This document shows, one piece after another, positions 15,007 through 23,388 of a stretch of 50,765 nt of DNA. The translations under genes and the position numbers were made by a program. This stretch comes from an uncultured Eubacterium sp. (GTDB lineage Bacteria > Bacillota > Clostridia > Lachnospirales > Lachnospiraceae). How positions within the stretch are numbered: position 1 is the stretch's first letter; each line of letters starts with the position of its first letter. Below the pieces are notes generated by a model. It did not search any database, had not been told where the DNA came from, and saw only the letters and a list, made by a program, of their open reading frames with translations. The stretch lies in the NCBI GenBank assembly GCA_900552795.1, contig USBB01000017.1, positions 1 to 50,765 of the forward strand, in the 5' to 3' direction.

Positions 15007-15828
15007 TTATTTAGTGCTATCTGCGGCTTCTGTACCTTCTACATTTTCTGTTGCTTCTACATTTTCTGTAGACTCAGCATTTTCTGTAGCTGGCTCTGCT
15101 GTCTTTTCTGTTTTTGCAGGAATGATAACTGATGCTGCATCTTTCTGGTTAATATCCTTCTTTACCATAAGAAGATCTCCCTGACTGATAGCATTCTTGA
15201 AGTTTGCTGCATCGTCTTCATCAAGTTTAACTAAAAATGTTGAAGCTACTGTTGCCTGATCTGCACTGTCAATTTTTACATATGATGAATCATAAGCGTT
15301 TTCGATATATACATTTTCTCTTGCAAGCTGATATGTTACTACATCATTAGTTGTTACAGAAGTGTAAATATCAACAATGTCTCCGCCACGGATTGTACCA
15401 TTAACAGAGTTTTCTGCTGAGCCTGCTGCAAATGTGAGGCTTACAGGATTCTTAAGATTTCTTGTATCTTTTGTCTCGTAATATCTGTCTGATGTTACAA
15501 TTTCTCCGGCAGCAACATTTGTGAGAAATTTTCCTTCAATGCTCTTAATATCTGTAATTGTTGATTTCGTAACAAGATCTGAATTTACATTTTCCTTCTT
15601 GAAGTAGTTTTCTGCATTATCTTTTGTGATAATAGTTCCCTGAGGAATATCAGCAGAAGCAATCACTACTGATGTTACATTTTTATCTGTAAGAATATAT
15701 GACTCTACGAATGTAAGTCCTGTCCAGCCAATGATTGCTACAAGAATTGCAACAAGTGCTTTTGTAAGCGACTTATTCATTGGCTTTTTTTCTGTACGGG
15801 AACGTGTTTTTCCTTTTTTAAAAGCCAT
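15007..15828 (-). CDS. cpaB: CpaB/RcpC-like pilus assembly protein (SAF domain)
   Basis: 273 aa. A basic N-terminus is followed by one membrane helix (LVAILVAIIGWTGLTFV, about 27-43). A SAF domain follows (VVIASADIPQGTIITKDN, about 54-71), then the RGGDIVDIYTSV region typical of CpaB. The tail is a repetitive T/E/A-rich stretch (AESTENVEATENVEGTEAA), probably disordered outside the cell. CpaB stabilises the Tad pilus machine and may bind cell-wall glycan. It is placed after the pilin gene with a hairpin between, so it may be made at lower level than the pilin. Good ribosome binding site AGAAAGGA. Confidence 0.85.
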   Translation of the reverse strand: MAFKKGKTRSRTEKKPMNKSLTKALVAILVAIIGWTGLTFVESYILTDKNVTSVVIASADIPQGTIITKDNAENYFKKENVNSDLVTKSTITDIKSIEGKFLTNVAAGEIVTSDRYYETKDTRNLKNPVSLTFAAGSAENSVNGTIRGGDIVDIYTSVTTNDVVTYQLARENVYIENAYDSSYVKIDSADQATVASTFLVKLDEDDAANFKNAISQGDLLMVKKDINQKDAASVIIPAKTEKTAEPATENAESTENVEATENVEGTEAADSTK

Positions 15829-15881
15829 GTTTTATTTCCTTTCTGTATGTTTCTTTAACTAATACATATTATTTTTAAAGA

Positions 15882-15911
15882 AATACAGCCACCGGATATA
15901 GCGGCTGTATT
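15882..15911 (-). other. Hairpin between pilin and cpaB genes
   Basis: AATACAGCC / GGCTGTATT, 9-bp arms with a 12-nt loop, followed by a weak T-stretch. It is probably a partial terminator or 3' stabiliser that raises pilin mRNA over cpaB. Confidence 0.6.
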
Positions 15912-15925
15912 AAAATAATACTATC

Positions 15926-16213
15926 TTAGTTGCCAGAATCAAAAATTGCACTCATTTTATCTGAAAGCTGCTTCATGATGGAATTATCTCCATAGTTTGT
16001 GTCTGAGTTACTTATCTGAGTCTTACCTGTTAAAATCCATGTTACGGCCCACTTAACGATCATAACGAGCGCTACGATAACTACCATGAAGATTACCTTA
16101 CTGATAATATCTGAGTCTCCATTTTTCTTTGCAAAGAGTTTATCGCATACAGCGTCCTTTGCGAGATCCATTCTGATTTTTGCATTTACCATTGTCTTGT
16201 CTAATGTGTTCAT
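15926..16213 (-). CDS. Flp-like major pilin candidate
   Basis: 95 aa. The N-terminal cytoplasmic leader of about 32 residues is followed by NGDSDIISK and a single long hydrophobic helix (VIFMVVIVALVMIVKWAV), then a short polar tail. This architecture matches small Flp-type pilins of Gram-positive Tad systems, although no clear G/xxxxE cleavage motif is seen. It has its own tandem class B elements and is followed by a strong hairpin, as expected for an abundant structural subunit. It could instead be another small membrane component of the pilus. Confidence 0.6.
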   Translation of the reverse strand: MNTLDKTMVNAKIRMDLAKDAVCDKLFAKKNGDSDIISKVIFMVVIVALVMIVKWAVTWILTGKTQISNSDTNYGDNSIMKQLSDKMSAIFDSGN

Positions 16214-16279
16214 CTTTTTTTTAATTCCTTTCTTTCATATAACATTTATAGTTTATTGTTTTATCAAAGTATCAGTTTG

Positions 16280-16318
16280 TTATAATACTGGTGCCCTTAT
16301 ATTAATTTTATTTCGCAT
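16280..16318 (-). CDS. Possible 12-codon leader peptide before the pilin gene
   Basis: An ATG with CAGGAGG 6-8 nt upstream opens a 12-codon frame (MRNKINIRAPVL) that ends about 65 nt before the pilin start. The ribosome binding site is stronger than that of the pilin itself. It may be a regulatory upstream ORF; there is no other support. Confidence 0.3.
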   Translation of the reverse strand: MRNKINIRAPVL

Positions 16319-16377
16319 GTTGCTTCCTCCTGACGTTTCCTTAAAGTGTTTGATTTTCAGTGTTTTCATTTTTCAAA

Positions 16378-16408
16378 ACATATATGGGTTTTGAAAAATT
16401 ACACTAAT
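16378..16408 (-). promoter_or_regulatory. Class B promoter element B8
   Basis: Minus strand TAGTGTAATTTTTC then AAAACCCATATATGT. It is proximal of two tandem copies ahead of the pilin gene. Confidence 0.6.
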
Positions 16409-16446
16409 GTCTTTGCTTATTTGTTAGTGTTATTTTTTTTTGCCGC

Positions 16447-16476
16447 AATATATATGGATTTTAAAAATTTACACTA
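16447..16476 (-). promoter_or_regulatory. Class B promoter element B9
   Basis: Minus strand TAGTGTAAATTTTT then AAAATCCATATATATT. It is the distal tandem copy and overlaps the stop codon of the upstream pseudopilin gene. Confidence 0.6.
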
Positions 16477-17220
16477 AAACTCTTTTGTCTGTGATACGCT
16501 TTTTATTGAAAGATTATTTACCCGATTCACATCAGGGTTTGTATCTGCAAATAAATGTGGCAGGCTTAATTCAAATGAAAATGTTGCACAGACTGTTGGA
16601 GACGGCTTTGATATATCTATTCCATCGGTTTGTACTTCGTCTTCTGTCGCCTGTTTCTTTGTAACAGTTAACCCATTGAAAGCATTATTTTCATTATTCT
16701 TAACAGCGTTAAGCTTTACGGCGTTTATTTCTCCGGTAACGGTATAACATATCCAAATTCTTTTTGTTTGCGAGTATTCATAAATCTTAAAATTGTCCAG
16801 TTTGAAATTTTGCGCTCCCAAAGCATTTGCTGCCCAGCCTACATTTCCGCCAGAAAAACTGTCTGTTTCTGCAGATTTTAATCCCATAGTGCTTATAAGG
16901 CTCTTTGCATATAAATTCAAATGTTTGTATACTTCGTTCTGTTCTGTTGTATTAGCTTTGTGATTATTTCTTTCTCCATTTGGATTGTTAAAATCTGTTG
17001 AGCCTATACAGTACAAATCTTTGTGATCTTTTCCATATTTATCAAGATCTACTGTTACAGCAGCCATTGTTGCCATATCTGCGTCATCTTTCATATTAAT
17101 CTTCAATGTTTCTATTGCTTTCATGTAATAGCTAAAGAAAAATAAAACAAACAGTAGAAATACCATAAAGATTGCACCTATCATAGTAGAAAGACCTTTT
17201 TTCTTCTGTTTTAATAGCAT
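16474..17220 (-). CDS. Pilin-like (TadE/pseudopilin) secreted protein
   Basis: 248 aa. It begins with a basic leader KQKKKG, then LSTMIGAIFMVFLLFVLFFFSYY, the short-leader-plus-helix form of type IV-like pilins with likely cleavage near KKG/LSTM. The extracellular part has no recognised domain. It is last in the tadA-tadB-tadC-pseudopilin operon, 14 nt after the preceding gene; the operon end has no strong terminator before the tandem class B sites. I infer a minor pilin or tip protein. Confidence 0.65.
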   Translation of the reverse strand: MLLKQKKKGLSTMIGAIFMVFLLFVLFFFSYYMKAIETLKINMKDDADMATMAAVTVDLDKYGKDHKDLYCIGSTDFNNPNGERNNHKANTTEQNEVYKHLNLYAKSLISTMGLKSAETDSFSGGNVGWAANALGAQNFKLDNFKIYEYSQTKRIWICYTVTGEINAVKLNAVKNNENNAFNGLTVTKKQATEDEVQTDGIDISKPSPTVCATFSFELSLPHLFADTNPDVNRVNNLSIKSVSQTKEF

Positions 17221-17234
17221 AAGAACTCTCCTTT

Positions 17235-17693
17235 CTACTGTTTTGATGTTGATTCCAGATGAATTGTCATTTCTGATATTTCATTTTTAAATGATCCTAT
17301 TGCGAACATATCAAAATCAGTCTTTTTATAAACCTTGATATTTAGCGTTACCGGATTTCCATAACCAGCTTCGGCAACAGTTGTATCTGTAAACGCATTA
17401 TTAAACTCGGTATTGTCATGAGTATCGTTCTTACATGCATCACTTGTTCCATAAAAACCTTTATCCTTCAGTCTGTTTATCAGCTCAGTTTTCTCTGTTG
17501 TTGTAAGATATCCATCTGTTTCCATTTTTAACATAGATTCTCTTGCGATACCATTCAGATCGTTTTTAGTCTGAATCGCTGAATTCGTATTAATTGTCCA
17601 TACTAAAAGTGTTACTGCCATAAAAATGAAAATTAAAAGAGGAAGAATTTCATCAATAGATGCTGTTTTCTTTTTTCTAAATTGTTTTAACAT
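17235..17693 (-). CDS. TadE/DUF4320-like pseudopilin
   Basis: 152 aa. N-terminal KKKTASIDEILPLLIFIFMAVTLLVW is a pilin-like leader and helix with an acidic residue in the expected E5-like place. A short extracellular domain follows. The size, the ARESMLKMETDGYLT segment and the position after TadC recall DUF4320 proteins found beside CpaF/T2SSF genes in clostridial elements. AAAGGAGG precedes the start. Probably a minor pilin. Confidence 0.6.
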   Translation of the reverse strand: MLKQFRKKKTASIDEILPLLIFIFMAVTLLVWTINTNSAIQTKNDLNGIARESMLKMETDGYLTTTEKTELINRLKDKGFYGTSDACKNDTHDNTEFNNAFTDTTVAEAGYGNPVTLNIKVYKKTDFDMFAIGSFKNEISEMTIHLESTSKQ

Positions 17694-17712
17694 TTTTATT
17701 CCTCCTTTGCTT

Positions 17713-18579
17713 CTACTTCATAATGTCGCCAAGCGATTCCACAAGCTGATAACCTGTTATATAAATAATAAGTGCAGAAATTCCTACGAAAAATGCAATG
17801 TTCATCATTTTTGTCTGTCGCTGCATTTTTATCTTTTCCTGTTCTGTTCGCAGTTTATTAATATCTTCAATCTGTTTTGATACATCATCCAGCATATTTG
17901 CAATCTGGCCTGTTCGCAGTGACTGCCTCAGAATAACTGTCAGGTTATCAATCTGTTCATTATTAAATCTGGCGTTGAACAATTCAACTGAGTCTTCAAG
18001 AGTGAGTTTTCTTGAAAGGACGTTATTATTAAGCTCTGTGAGTCCTGCTTTTAAACGTCCGTTTGTTACAGAACGCTGGCATTCAACAAGTGAATCTGAG
18101 ATAAATACTCCAGCTTTTGCATTAAGTTTCAATATTGTATAAATTGATACAATATCATCCTGCATAGCCTCATTATCTTTCTTATCTTTACTGTATATCA
18201 TAAAATTTGGTATCATAAAACCGAGAATGAATGCTACAAGTGCACCTGTCAGTTTCCAGACAAGTCCCGGTGCAAATATCAAACATGCTAATGCAAGTGC
18301 TCCTCCAATAACAATTTTTTCAAGAATAAATGTTGATGCATCCAGTGCATAATCATTTCTGTGATATAATACACCCATTTTTGAAAGATAACCGTTAATA
18401 CGTTCTCTGTTAAACAAATCACTTTTTGATTTTCCAATAGCATTGTCAACAGCTTCCTTTGACAGGGCAACAAATTTTGACTTATGATCAAGTCCAAATA
18501 TTACCGCACTGTATCCATAAGCAATTACTATTGCAAAAAATACATATTTTGCGATTTTTACGAATGTAAATAAATTCAT
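17713..18579 (-). CDS. tadC: TadC-like type II secretion F-family membrane protein
   Basis: 288 aa. N-terminal helix (YVFFAIVIAYGYSAVIFGL), two central helices (about 83-130), a cytoplasmic T2SSF domain (residues about 130-250, including NAKAGVFISDSLVECQRS and NLTVILRQSLRTGQI) and a final helix (IAFFVGISALIIYITGY). T2SSF proteins form the inner-membrane platform on which the TadA ATPase works. It follows tadB by 10 nt. Confidence 0.85.
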   Translation of the reverse strand: MNLFTFVKIAKYVFFAIVIAYGYSAVIFGLDHKSKFVALSKEAVDNAIGKSKSDLFNRERINGYLSKMGVLYHRNDYALDASTFILEKIVIGGALALACLIFAPGLVWKLTGALVAFILGFMIPNFMIYSKDKKDNEAMQDDIVSIYTILKLNAKAGVFISDSLVECQRSVTNGRLKAGLTELNNNVLSRKLTLEDSVELFNARFNNEQIDNLTVILRQSLRTGQIANMLDDVSKQIEDINKLRTEQEKIKMQRQTKMMNIAFFVGISALIIYITGYQLVESLGDIMK

Positions 18580-18589
18580 TTTTATCCCC

Positions 18590-19585
18590 CTATCTGCTCT
18601 GCTTCATGAGCTTCATAATTTCAATCAGAATAATAAGTAGAAGTCCTGCAAGAATTATTTGACCCGGAAGCGTATGAAATACAATATTTATTGCATTATC
18701 AACCATTGTTCCTACCATATAAACCATTACTACTCCTGCAATAGCAAGAATTACTGTTTCAAAAAGAGCATTCTTTATAATGTTTCTTTCTTCCTTTTTA
18801 AACATAATGTATGCTCTGACTGATTCACGGTTATCTTCTATTACTTCTGAGTAATTTTCATTATGGGTTGCGCATGATTTAAGCGAATTTAAAATCTGTT
18901 TAAGTTTCTTATGATTTGCTTTATCCGCCATATGTTTTAGTGCCAGCGGAACATTTCCATCAGTTTTTATTTCCGAATAACACTCTTCTGTCATTGATCT
19001 GAGTGGATCTTTTAAATACGGCGCTGTTCTATGAAGCATCTCACCGATTGTATTTTCTGATGAACTTACATTATCAAGCATATTGATGAACTTAACTATC
19101 TCATTCTCAGTGTTAATGTAATTACGGTTGATTGAAACCTGCATATATACAAATACAAGTATTCCCATAATTGCTGCCGCACCAAGCGAAATAATTGCAG
19201 CTTTTGTTATAATAAAAACAATAAGTCCAGTTATTCCACAAAGCAGAATTATTGTAAGAATAAAGTTGCTGGCATTAAGTTCTGGAAACTTATTCTTAAG
19301 ACCTGACTCATTGAGCATTTTTGTAAGTTTATACATTCTCGAGTCATCTTCAAAATCTCCTTCAAGCAGTGATCTTTTTCTGTATTCTTCATTTCTTAAC
19401 TCTTCCTGTTTCTTTACATCATTCTTGAACTTTGCCATTTTCTTTGCAAACCAGTTATGGTTTATCAAATATGTTACAATCAAAAATACTGCAATAAATA
19501 CGAGAATGAATGTTCCGGCATGCATATATGCCAACATTTTGTTTGTACTCATTAAAGTATCAAACAGCGTTTTGATGAGTTCCAT
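18590..19585 (-). CDS. tadB: TadB-like type II secretion F-family membrane protein
   Basis: 331 aa. One N-terminal helix (FILVFIAVFLIVTYLI), a helix pair near 108-150 and two helices at the C-terminus, with a cytoplasmic T2SSF-type domain at about 160-260 (FINMLDNVSSSENTIGEMLH). It starts 2 nt after the tadA stop with AAGGAGG inside the end of tadA, so the two are translationally linked. Paired with TadC as in Tad systems. Confidence 0.85.
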   Translation of the reverse strand: MELIKTLFDTLMSTNKMLAYMHAGTFILVFIAVFLIVTYLINHNWFAKKMAKFKNDVKKQEELRNEEYRKRSLLEGDFEDDSRMYKLTKMLNESGLKNKFPELNASNFILTIILLCGITGLIVFIITKAAIISLGAAAIMGILVFVYMQVSINRNYINTENEIVKFINMLDNVSSSENTIGEMLHRTAPYLKDPLRSMTEECYSEIKTDGNVPLALKHMADKANHKKLKQILNSLKSCATHNENYSEVIEDNRESVRAYIMFKKEERNIIKNALFETVILAIAGVVMVYMVGTMVDNAINIVFHTLPGQIILAGLLLIILIEIMKLMKQSR

Positions 19586-19587
19586 GC

Positions 19588-20859
19588 TTATACCTCCTTA
19601 TTGTGTTCTTTGTTATATTTCTCCATAATTTCAAGGTATTTAGCTTTTTCCGGATGATCTGCATCAAAGATTGTATCGTAAATGAACTCACCGTTTTCAT
19701 CAATTCCTCTTATTTCTGAAATCTCCTGAATTTTATACTGTTTCATAAAGATTACAACCTTCATAGCTGAGAGCATTTTGATTACTTCATGCCTATCATA
19801 ACGTGTTGCACGGACAATGTAATCGACAAGCTTATTCATACCTTCTGTTGAACTCTGTCCATGAGAAGAAGTCCAGCATTTATGTCCTGTATATACAGCG
19901 TTCATGAATGATTCAGCCTCATCACCCTTAATCTCACCGATTACGTAATAATCAAGGTCGGTAAGAAGACCATTGGTACCAATCTTTTTGAGGTCGTAAT
20001 TTATCTTGCCTTCGCCCTGAGACGCAACAATATGCTCAAACATAATATCCGGATGAATATTTGAGAAAAGTTCATCTGCTTCCTGAATAACTGCTGCTGA
20101 ATTGTCAAATGGAATTTTATCAAGCATCGCATTCATAAGTGTTGATTTTCCTGATGCGCCTTTTCCTGTAAACAAAATTCCTGAATATTCTTTTGCAATC
20201 ATTTTGAGGTATGGGATCATATCCCCCGGAATCATGCAGTTTTCTTCTTTTGTAGTAAGCAGCTCCAGATTTTTCTTATTCTTAAGAATCTTTCTGATAT
20301 GTACTATTGGATAACCTGATGAATTGATAACTGGGCCTGTAATATTAAAACGAAGTCTTGCCTTATCATTTCCGGTTACATCTGTAAATTTAAGTATTGC
20401 ATTAACATCTGTAAGAGAAACCTTATTCTTTGCACAGATATTGTCAACAAACTTAATGTAATCAGACTTATTTTTAAACCTGACATCTGTTCCAATTCTC
20501 TTACCGTATCGCTTTAATCTGATATTTCTTTCGTTGTAAATCTTAATATCTGAAATACGGTCATCATTGAGAAATTCTTCAATAATGTAATATCCCCAGA
20601 TCCATTTAGTGAGCTGTCTCATTGCATCTGTAATCTGTTCTTCATCTGTTGAATATGTATGGAGCTCGTCATGAATAAGGTCAAGGAATTCTTCCTTTGA
20701 AATATTTCCTGACTGGATATTGGTTAAATATTTGTTTCCCGGAGCACTGGCTATTTCCATTGCTTTTTCAAATAAATCACCGTCATATCGTTTTTCGATT
20801 GCTTCTGTCTCAGAATCTGTCTGTTCTACTGGTTCATACTTTTTTCTAAATAAAGACAT
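19588..20859 (-). CDS. tadA: CpaF/TadA-type secretion ATPase
   Basis: 423 aa from the ATG at 20859; a 13-codon longer frame would need a TTG and lacks a ribosome binding site. Motifs: Walker A GKGASGKST (232-240), a Walker B-like strand YYVIGEIKGDEA (304-314) and the His box TGHKCWTSSHG (324-334). It powers pilus assembly. A 10-codon ORF with the better Shine-Dalgarno (AAAGGAG) overlaps the start, which suggests coupled translation. First gene of the Tad operon with tandem class B elements upstream. VirB11-type conjugation ATPases are related, but no VirB4 or VirD4 is in the window. Confidence 0.9.
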   Translation of the reverse strand: MSLFRKKYEPVEQTDSETEAIEKRYDGDLFEKAMEIASAPGNKYLTNIQSGNISKEEFLDLIHDELHTYSTDEEQITDAMRQLTKWIWGYYIIEEFLNDDRISDIKIYNERNIRLKRYGKRIGTDVRFKNKSDYIKFVDNICAKNKVSLTDVNAILKFTDVTGNDKARLRFNITGPVINSSGYPIVHIRKILKNKKNLELLTTKEENCMIPGDMIPYLKMIAKEYSGILFTGKGASGKSTLMNAMLDKIPFDNSAAVIQEADELFSNIHPDIMFEHIVASQGEGKINYDLKKIGTNGLLTDLDYYVIGEIKGDEAESFMNAVYTGHKCWTSSHGQSSTEGMNKLVDYIVRATRYDRHEVIKMLSAMKVVIFMKQYKIQEISEIRGIDENGEFIYDTIFDADHPEKAKYLEIMEKYNKEHNKEV

Positions 20860-20906
20860 TTCTTTTCTGTGACTGCATATGCAGTACTCTCCTTTCAATT
20901 AATCTG

Positions 20907-20936
20907 AAATTTATATGGATTTTGCAAAATAACGGT
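20907..20936 (-). promoter_or_regulatory. Class B promoter element B10
   Basis: Minus strand ACCGTTATTTTGC then AAAATCCATATAAATT, the best full copy. It is proximal of two ahead of the tad operon. Confidence 0.65.
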
Positions 20937-20957
20937 AAATATCATTGATTTTGCTGG

Positions 20958-20986
20958 AATTAATATGGATTTTAGAAAATAACACA
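20958..20986 (-). promoter_or_regulatory. Class B promoter element B11
   Basis: Minus strand TGTGTTATTTTCT then AAAATCCATATTAATT. It is the distal tandem copy, just after the terminator of the 44-aa gene. Confidence 0.65.
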
Positions 20987-21016
20987 AAAAAAAGAGACTG
21001 GACTTATTCCAATCTC
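20986..21016 (-). terminator. Intrinsic terminator after the 44-aa gene
   Basis: GAGATTGGAATAAGTCCAGTCTC region (arms GAGATTGGA / TCCAGTCTC) then eight T. Confidence 0.8.
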
Positions 21017-21041
21017 TAACGCTTATTAATAGGTAGAAACT

Positions 21042-21176
21042 CTATTTTACAAATATCATTTCTACCATATTTTCCTTGCCCGGCAAGGGTCTGGCAGCAA
21101 TAAATGTTTCACCACTGCTCTCTTTAAGGTCGATATAAAAATCAACCTCATGCTTAAAAACTTTCATTTTGTACAT
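21042..21176 (-). CDS. 44-residue small protein
   Basis: The ATG at 21176 is preceded by AAGGAGG at 7 nt and opens a 44-codon frame beginning MYKMKVFKHEVDFYIDLKES and ending EMIFVK. It has its own class B element and terminator, so it is a complete transcription unit and very probably real. The pattern suggests a small beta-rich domain; no family recognised. Confidence 0.65.
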   Translation of the reverse strand: MYKMKVFKHEVDFYIDLKESSGETFIAARPLPGKENMVEMIFVK

Positions 21177-21212
21177 ATCTCATCCTCCTTTTTTTTGTAC
21201 GAAAATAATCAA

Positions 21213-21238
21213 AATAAATATGGAGTCTGCACAAAAAG
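21213..21238 (-). promoter_or_regulatory. Class B promoter element B12
   Basis: Core CAGACTCCATATTTATT, a degenerate spacer but the same -10-like end; ahead of the 44-aa gene. Confidence 0.5.
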
Positions 21239-21270
21239 TAAGAGAGAATTATCTTTTTAGATATTCTCTC
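21232..21270 (-). terminator. Intrinsic terminator after the SH3-like exported protein gene
   Basis: AGAGAATATCT / ATAATTCTCT hairpin followed by a T-rich stretch. Confidence 0.75.
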
Positions 21271-21279
21271 TTTGAAGTG

Positions 21280-22212
21280 TTATTCTACGAATTTGTTATA
21301 AACCATAATCTTTGAAACGGCTGATTTCCACTCAGGATGGGCGTTTGATACATCGCCTGACTTTGCAACTCCGTTTAACTTCTCTGTTTCTACAATAAAT
21401 TCAGAGCAGCATCCTGATGCTACGGTAAATACATGTTCCGGATCAGTGTGTTCATCGGATTTTGTATCTCCCATAACACAGTGGATGACCGTACCGTTTT
21501 CAAGAATAAGGTCTATGTATTGTCCTATTCTTGCACCAAAAGCTGTTCCTACAGCTATACAGTATCTTCCATTAATCATTCTTATTCCATCATCATTATT
21601 TGTGTAGGCGACCGTGTTCTGAAGCTTATATTCATAAGTTCCTGTTGAAGTAATTGTCCTATAGTCCATATATGTTTTCTGTCCGTGATACGTTGGATAA
21701 AATGGAATCAGACTTGTGACAGGAGTTTCTACATTATCTGAGAAGCTTGACAATGGCACATATCCTGTCTGGTCATTTACTGTAACCTGTATTTCCGATG
21801 TAGACACCATGCCTGACACCTGTGCGGCATCATTATAGTTAAGAGTGAATAAAGGCTGCGTCATCTCTTTATCCGCATATACCTGACAGTAATTATTTGC
21901 ATAAAGTACTGGTCCTGACCATTTAATCGCCTGCGATGATGCAGCCTCTGTAACCACTGGTGTATCATTTTGTTCGACACTGACCTCATGTTCATTGTCT
22001 ACATCCAGAAATCCCGTATTCGGATGTGTTGATGTTATATAATCCGCATTATGTAAAGATGAAGCAATCATCTCCTGTGTAGCACATGCTTTTGTAAATC
22101 CTTTGAAATCCGGCTGTGGCATGTCCTTTTTGGGGGCATAAGCATTTCCATACAAAACCGCTGTTAATACAATCAGAGACACTGACTGCATGATTTTCTT
22201 TTTGTTTATCAT
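21280..22212 (-). CDS. Exported SH3-like domain protein
   Basis: 310 aa. Signal peptide (basic start, VSLIVLTAVLYGNAYA, cleavage near residue 26), then a low-complexity region. An SH3b-like segment follows (YCQVYADKEMTQPLFTLNYND...GYVPLSSF, about 108-160). The C-terminal domain has CIAVGTAFGARIGQYIDLILENG and VIHCVMGDTKSDEHTD, a double-psi beta-barrel-like pattern I have seen in clostridial phage and element proteins. Possibly a cell-wall-acting protein that opens peptidoglycan for the pilus; enzymatic residues are not certain. Single gene with B13 and own terminator. Confidence 0.6.
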   Translation of the reverse strand: MINKKKIMQSVSLIVLTAVLYGNAYAPKKDMPQPDFKGFTKACATQEMIASSLHNADYITSTHPNTGFLDVDNEHEVSVEQNDTPVVTEAASSQAIKWSGPVLYANNYCQVYADKEMTQPLFTLNYNDAAQVSGMVSTSEIQVTVNDQTGYVPLSSFSDNVETPVTSLIPFYPTYHGQKTYMDYRTITSTGTYEYKLQNTVAYTNNDDGIRMINGRYCIAVGTAFGARIGQYIDLILENGTVIHCVMGDTKSDEHTDPEHVFTVASGCCSEFIVETEKLNGVAKSGDVSNAHPEWKSAVSKIMVYNKFVE

Positions 22213-22246
22213 AAAAATTACCTTTCATATATTACAAATTTGTTAC

Positions 22247-22275
22247 AATATATATGGATTGTGTAAAATACACAC
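22247..22275 (-). promoter_or_regulatory. Class B promoter element B13
   Basis: Minus strand GTGTGTATTTTAC then ACAATCCATATATATT. Confidence 0.6.
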
Positions 22276-22305
22276 AAAAATACCCGCAGCAAAACCGCGG
22301 GTTTT
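22275..22305 (-). terminator. Intrinsic terminator after the RpoD-like gene
   Basis: AACCCGCGG / CTGCGGGT hairpin followed by ATTTTT. It is the most GC-rich terminator in the window. Confidence 0.85.
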
Positions 22306-22310
22306 CTTGG

Positions 22311-23333
22311 TCATTTCCACGTAGCTAGTTCTCTCTTATACTTTGGATTCCTTAAAATTTTCAATGCCTGCGCCTCAATCTGTCTGATTCTTTCCCGGCT
22401 GACACCATATGACTGTGCAATTTCTTCAAGAGTTTCTATTCTACAGTTATCAAACCCAAAACGCCTTTTAATCACATCAATCATACGTTTTGTCTGCTCA
22501 ACGCTTCTATTTGATTTTGCTGATGTTTTATTGTTGGCTTTTGAAAGAATTTCAATAATACGGTTTTGAAACTGGTTTACTTCTACTTTTTCAAAATCAA
22601 CATTTCCTTTTGGATCAGGAACTATCTCTCCTACTTCAGTATCTCCCGGCTCTTCGGAGCCTTTGCTCATCGTACAGTCGAGAGAAATATAATTAGACTG
22701 ACAGTCTATAATAATGAGGATATTTCTGACCTTTTCTTCCGATACATTAAGTTCCTTTGCAATATAATCTACAGGAGCATTGTTATCATGAGTCTGTCCC
22801 CACTTTCTCTGGGCCTTTTTAACTTTAATAATAAACTCATGAATATGTACAGGCTGTCTTATCAGGTCATTATCATTTGCGATTGACCTTGTGCATGCCT
22901 GATTAATCCACCAGTATGCATATGTGGAAAATTTATATCCCGTAGTGTAATCATATCTGTCAATTGCCTTGAGCAGACCTAATGATGCCTCATCAATAAG
23001 ATCTATTGGCTCCATATGCTTCAAATTTTTATAATATCTTTTTGCTACATAAACTACGAGACGAATATTTCTGCTAAATATTTCATCTTTAAGCTGTTTT
23101 TTTTTGTCTTCTGATTCTGTTTCGCTTAATTCTTTAAAGACTTGTTTCTCTTCCTCTTCTGTAAAAGGCTGCCACTTTGACATTTCATACATGTACATGG
23201 ATAACGGATCATTAATTCTTGAATCAATAACGTCATTTACATCTGCTTCTTTTATAAATTCATCAACTGCTTTATTTACGTCTTTTTCATCTATATTTGT
23301 GTTTAATGCCATAAGCTCATCTATTGTTGCCAT
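22311..23333 (-). CDS. RpoD-like sigma-70 factor encoded by the element
   Basis: 340 aa, with regions 1.2 (DPLSMYMYEMSKWQPFTEEEE, 42-62), 2 (LVVYVAKRYY...DLIDEASLGLLKAIDRYDYT), 2.3/2.4 (KFSTYAYWWINQACTRSIAN, 134-153), 3, and 4.2 (TLEEIAQSYGVSRERIRQIEAQALKILR). Gln145 and Thr148 in the -10 recognition helix are kept, but the usual WWIRQ is WWINQ. The RERIRQIEA helix that reads the -35 is intact, so TTGGAC/TATTAT-type promoters are plausible targets. It is transcribed from a class A promoter. The middle (about 205-265) is longer and more charged than in host RpoD, and region 1.1 is missing, as in alternative or accessory RpoD paralogues. Confidence 0.9.
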   Translation of the reverse strand: MATIDELMALNTNIDEKDVNKAVDEFIKEADVNDVIDSRINDPLSMYMYEMSKWQPFTEEEEKQVFKELSETESEDKKKQLKDEIFSRNIRLVVYVAKRYYKNLKHMEPIDLIDEASLGLLKAIDRYDYTTGYKFSTYAYWWINQACTRSIANDNDLIRQPVHIHEFIIKVKKAQRKWGQTHDNNAPVDYIAKELNVSEEKVRNILIIIDCQSNYISLDCTMSKGSEEPGDTEVGEIVPDPKGNVDFEKVEVNQFQNRIIEILSKANNKTSAKSNRSVEQTKRMIDVIKRRFGFDNCRIETLEEIAQSYGVSRERIRQIEAQALKILRNPKYKRELATWK

Positions 23334-23388
23334 AATAAATATCTCCTTCGTAATGTATCAAAATAGATTTGATACGCTATTTACTTTT

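Noticed and set aside
19588..20859. VirB11 of a type IV secretion system
   Set aside because: Next to two T2SSF proteins, pilins, CpaB and a prepilin peptidase, a TadA/CpaF role fits better; no VirB4, VirD4 or relaxase is visible.
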